From positions 434,001 to 498,000 of the forward strand of contig NZ_FORV01000004.1 in the NCBI RefSeq assembly GCF_900114095.1: DNA of 64,000 nt. Direction: 5' to 3'. Both the position numbers and the translations under genes were made by a program. Source of the stretch: Sphingomonas sp. NFR04. Lineage in GTDB: Bacteria > Pseudomonadota > Alphaproteobacteria > Sphingomonadales > Sphingomonadaceae. The notes beneath the pieces are model-generated. The model was not told the origin of the DNA and made no database searches. It saw only the letters and a program-made list of their open reading frames with translations. Below are positions 61,491 to 64,000 of the stretch, piece after piece (position 1 is the first letter of the stretch; each line of letters begins with the position of its first letter).

Positions 61491-63296
61491 TTAGAAGGTG
61501 TAGACGCTGGCTTCCCAGGGCGCCAAAACGACCCGGGCGGCGCCCGGCGCTACTGCAGCGCCCGTGCCATTGTTGATGATGCGTCGCCGCAGGCGAATGC
61601 CCTGCGGCAGCGCATAGTCGACGGGTTTCTTCGAGAAATTGATCAGCACTACCGCGCGACCGCCGGTCCCCACTCGGGTAAACGCATAGACGTTGGCGTG
61701 ACCGGGATCGATGTCGCGATAGCTGCCGTCGATGAGGAAGGGCAGGCTCCGTCGCGTGCGGATCAGGCGCTTGTAATAGGTGAGCACGGACGTCGTGTCG
61801 GCCGCCTGCTGCGCGGCGTTGATCGTGCGGTAATTCGGATTGACGGCGATCCAGGGCGTGCCGGTGGTGAACCCCGCTGCGGCCGTTCCGTCCCACTGCA
61901 TCGGTGTGCGGGCGTTGTCGCGGCTGGTCTTTGCCAGTACCGCGAGCACATCGCTCGCTGCTGCCTCGCCCGTCTCGACTTTGTCGTGCCACAGGTTGAG
62001 CGCCGAGATGTCGCGATACTGATCGATTGCGGTGAACGGGAAGTTGGTCATTCCCAATTCGTCGCCCTGGTAGACGAAAGGCGTGCCACGCTGCAGGAGC
62101 GACATGGTCGCGAGCGCCTTTGCGGACAGCGCGCGCCACTCTGGGCTATCGTCGCCGAAATGCGATACGGCACGCGGCTTGTCGTGATTGGTCAGGAACG
62201 TGGCCGTCCAGCCGCGCGGCCCGAGCGCCGTATACAGGCGATCGTACCGTGCCTTCCACTCGGGGAGCGTCCAGGCACGGGTCTTCCAGCCGTCGCGATC
62301 GACATTCGATGCGTCGAAGTGGAAGATCATGTTCAGTTCCTGCCGCGCAGGGCTGGTGAACAGCGGGTCTTCGTCGTCCTTGATGCCGATGGCCTCGCCG
62401 ACGGTCATTGCGTCGTAGCGGCGCAGCACTTCGCGGTTCATCTCGCGGAGATACTGATGGGTGCGCGGGCCGTGCGCATAGGGCACGGCAATGTCCGCCA
62501 GCTGGGCGGGCGTCAGATCCGGGAACGCCGGATCCTTGGAGATCAGCGGGATCACGTCCATGCGGAAGCCGGCGACACCCTTGTTCAACCAGAACTTCAT
62601 GATGTCGTAGATGTCGGTGCGAACCTTAGGATTGTCCCAGTTCAGATCTGGCTGCTGCTTGGCGAAATAGTGGAGATAATAATCTCCATTTTTCCCTGCG
62701 CGCGACCAGGCGCTGCCGCCAAAAAAGCTCGCGGCATTGTTCGGCGGCGTGCCGTTGGCTTTGGGGGCGCGCCAGATATAATAGTCGCGGTACCTTGCGT
62801 TCGGTCCCTGTTTCGCGTCTTCGAACCAGCGGTGCTCGTCGCTGGTGTGATTGACGACGAGATCTATCACCAGCTTGATGCCGCGCGCGCGCATTCCAGT
62901 GACCATCCGGTCGAAATCGCGCATCGTGCCGAATTCGGCCATGACCTTGCGGTAATCGCGGATGTCATAGCCATTGTCGACGTTCGGACTGTCGAAATGC
63001 GGGCTGAGCCACACCACATTGACACCGAGCGACTGGAGATAGTCGAGCCGGCCGATGATGCCGTTCAGGTCGCCCACGCCATCGCCATTCGAATCGGCAA
63101 ACGAGCGCGGGTAGATCTGGTAGATTACCGCCTTCTTCCACCAGGGCGTGCTGGCATTCCGATGCGCTTGGTGGCGATGTGCCGCCTCTTCGCCGCGGGC
63201 AAACGCTGGTGCGGGTGCAGTCAGGCCCGCAGTAAAGAGGGCAATGCTCAGCGGCACGGCATGCCGGGCCGAGCTCCTAAAATTCATTCTGCGCAT
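61491..63296 (-). CDS. GH13 alpha-glucosidase, exported
   Basis: About 601 residues. A signal peptide (VPLSIALFTAGLTAPAPAFA) precedes a complete GH13 barrel: SFADSNGDGVGDLNGI, VIDLVVNHTSDEH, nucleophile Asp in GVAGFRMDV, acid/base Glu in VGEAIG and transition-state Asp in LTNHDKPR, followed by a C-terminal beta-domain ending ASVYTF. The layout matches oligo-1,6-/alpha-glucosidases (GH13 subfamilies 17/23/31). The start at 63296 is uncertain (63287 and 63332 are alternatives). Periplasmic location. It would release glucose from the substrate taken up by the neighbouring receptor; operator 7 lies upstream. Confidence 0.88.
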   Translation of the reverse strand: MRRMNFRSSARHAVPLSIALFTAGLTAPAPAFARGEEAAHRHQAHRNASTPWWKKAVIYQIYPRSFADSNGDGVGDLNGIIGRLDYLQSLGVNVVWLSPHFDSPNVDNGYDIRDYRKVMAEFGTMRDFDRMVTGMRARGIKLVIDLVVNHTSDEHRWFEDAKQGPNARYRDYYIWRAPKANGTPPNNAASFFGGSAWSRAGKNGDYYLHYFAKQQPDLNWDNPKVRTDIYDIMKFWLNKGVAGFRMDVIPLISKDPAFPDLTPAQLADIAVPYAHGPRTHQYLREMNREVLRRYDAMTVGEAIGIKDDEDPLFTSPARQELNMIFHFDASNVDRDGWKTRAWTLPEWKARYDRLYTALGPRGWTATFLTNHDKPRAVSHFGDDSPEWRALSAKALATMSLLQRGTPFVYQGDELGMTNFPFTAIDQYRDISALNLWHDKVETGEAAASDVLAVLAKTSRDNARTPMQWDGTAAAGFTTGTPWIAVNPNYRTINAAQQAADTTSVLTYYKRLIRTRRSLPFLIDGSYRDIDPGHANVYAFTRVGTGGRAVVLINFSKKPVDYALPQGIRLRRRIINNGTGAAVAPGAARVVLAPWEASVYTF

Positions 63297-63488
63297 GCGC
63301 GACTGACAGCCTTCCTGAAGCCAACGCCGCATCGGCGTAGCTTGACAACATCCCATCACGCGCTCGTGTAGCCGGCACTAAGGTGCCGGATTCTGAGGCG
63401 CGAGCACCTCCTGCGTCCGTGCCACCATCTTCGTGCGGCTCCAGATGACTAACGCTAGGCACGCGCGCTCAATATGTCCACAACAATT

Positions 63489-63502
63489 TGCATTCGAATG
63501 CA
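63489..63502. promoter_or_regulatory. LacI-type operator 7, perfect palindrome
   Basis: TGCATTCGAATGCA, identical to operator 4, about 193 bases before the GH13 start. The distance implies a long leader or a nearby promoter; no other gene on this side could use it within the window. Confidence 0.85.
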
Positions 63503-63821
63503 CTGATCGTTGTCCCTGATCAAGGAACGCTGGTGCCGCAATGCACGGACCGTGGATCAACATCGTTAAACGAAAGCGCGCGTGGGCGTCCGCGGCGCTG
63601 CCGGGGGGTAGTTGCCGCAGCAGGTCGGGATGGCAAGTTGTGAGTGCCGCTTCTTTCTTGAACCGTCCCTGCACCGGCGAAGTGGCGCCCTGATGCCCGA
63701 TGTGCTGAGTGGTGCTTTTGTCCGCCTGATCGCATCTAAAGCGATCAATGAAAGAGCAACGCGGGGCCGGGGAAGGAGGGGTGTCTTGATAAGAAGGGGG
63801 CGGCGTTCACCCGGTTCGATG

Positions 63822-64000
63822 CGGGGACGGAATCGAACTGACTGAAATTAAAAAATTATTTCAAAGACTTGAGCAAGATATCGTCGGCCCAGATACCGTT
63901 CGAGATACCGTCACTTGCAAATGTGGGGTGGGTTCGATTCCAAAATAGCAGGCGATTCTAGCTTTGTGTCAGCCTAACGCGTGACGGGCTATTGCCATCT
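63822..64000 (+). repeat. dispersed repeat, copy C (full length, reaching the window edge)
   Basis: Left half CGGGGACGGAATCGAACTGA then CTGAAATT, A/T-rich spacer, and right half GATACCGT-n4-ATACCGTC, GGTTCGATTCCAAAATAGC, ending TTGCCATC at the edge. The left half matches copy B; the right half is closest to copy A. All three copies have the same orientation. It may continue past the window. Confidence 0.8.

Larger units (their letters stand above)
63297..64000. other. 704-bp non-coding end of window
   Basis: The leader of the GH13 gene comes first: a 7-4-7 hairpin CCGGCAC-TAAG-GTGCCGG (63372-63389) and operator 7. From 63503 to 63820 I see no gene; short frames on both strands have no domain or good start. 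The last 180 bases are repeat copy C. Confidence 0.55.

Noticed and set aside
63520..63845. Short frames at the right end as genes or a transposase fragment
   Set aside because: No start signals, no domain, and no terminal inverted repeats or target duplications visible.

Overview
The window looks like chromosomal DNA of a Sphingomonas-type alphaproteobacterium (order Sphingomonadales). The evidence is high G+C with heavy third-position bias, five TonB-dependent receptors in 64 kb, a maltodextrin-type (Caulobacter/Xanthomonas class) receptor followed by tryptophan-halogenase-like genes, many ATGA/GTGA/TTGA stop-start overlaps, and no trace of Gram-positive or enteric gene order. This assignment rests on gene content, not on rRNA; no rRNA, complete tRNA, CRISPR array or transposase is visible.

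Layout. 1-3.5 kb: the end of a DUF1611 (DgcN-type) gene, a YkvI-type membrane protein and a penicillin-binding-protein-like serine hydrolase, translationally coupled. 3.5-10.7 kb: metallophosphoesterase, aldo/keto reductase, an SsuD-type flavin monooxygenase, a divergent Gfo/Idh/MocA oxidoreductase, an MFS carrier and its TonB receptor. 11.3-15.1 kb: the conserved ybbP-ybbA / tesA divergent block. 15.2-23.3 kb: a peptide or amino-acid-derivative locus (M20 amidohydrolase, TonB receptor, Lrp/AsnC regulator, secreted zinc metalloprotease). 23.5-27.1 kb: small monooxygenase, AraC regulator coupled to an SDR, and a YcaQ/AlkX-type glycosylase. 27.2-37.5 kb: a sulfonate-sulfur locus: SoxC-type sulfite dehydrogenase with a cytochrome c, LLM monooxygenase, nitroreductase-fold protein, SsuB/C/A importer, aldo/keto reductase and a divergent TonB receptor.

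38-63.5 kb is the most distinctive part. About twenty genes in at least seven transcription units are linked by a shared palindrome, consensus TGCATTCGAATGCA, found upstream of nearly every unit. A LacI-family regulator gene sits inside the cluster and has one of these sites in its own divergent promoter. The genes encode an MFS carrier, a tandem SnoaL-like protein, an alpha/beta hydrolase, a bicupin, two HisD-like dehydrogenases outside any his operon, two TonB receptors, an amidase, an HpcH-type aldolase, an SDR, a zinc alcohol dehydrogenase, an aldehyde dehydrogenase, a cupin_8/JmjC-like protein, two adjacent flavin-dependent halogenase-like proteins and a secreted GH13 alpha-glucosidase. 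I read this as one LacI-controlled catabolic regulon for an alpha-glucoside or related compound whose aglycone is oxidised as a polyol or alcohol; the substrate is not identifiable from sequence alone.

A dispersed repeat, part of which looks like an antisense tRNA 3' end, occurs three times in the same orientation (about 10.9, 37.6 and 63.9 kb). The last two copies bracket the whole LacI regulon almost exactly, so the regulon may be a 26-kb inserted catabolic island.
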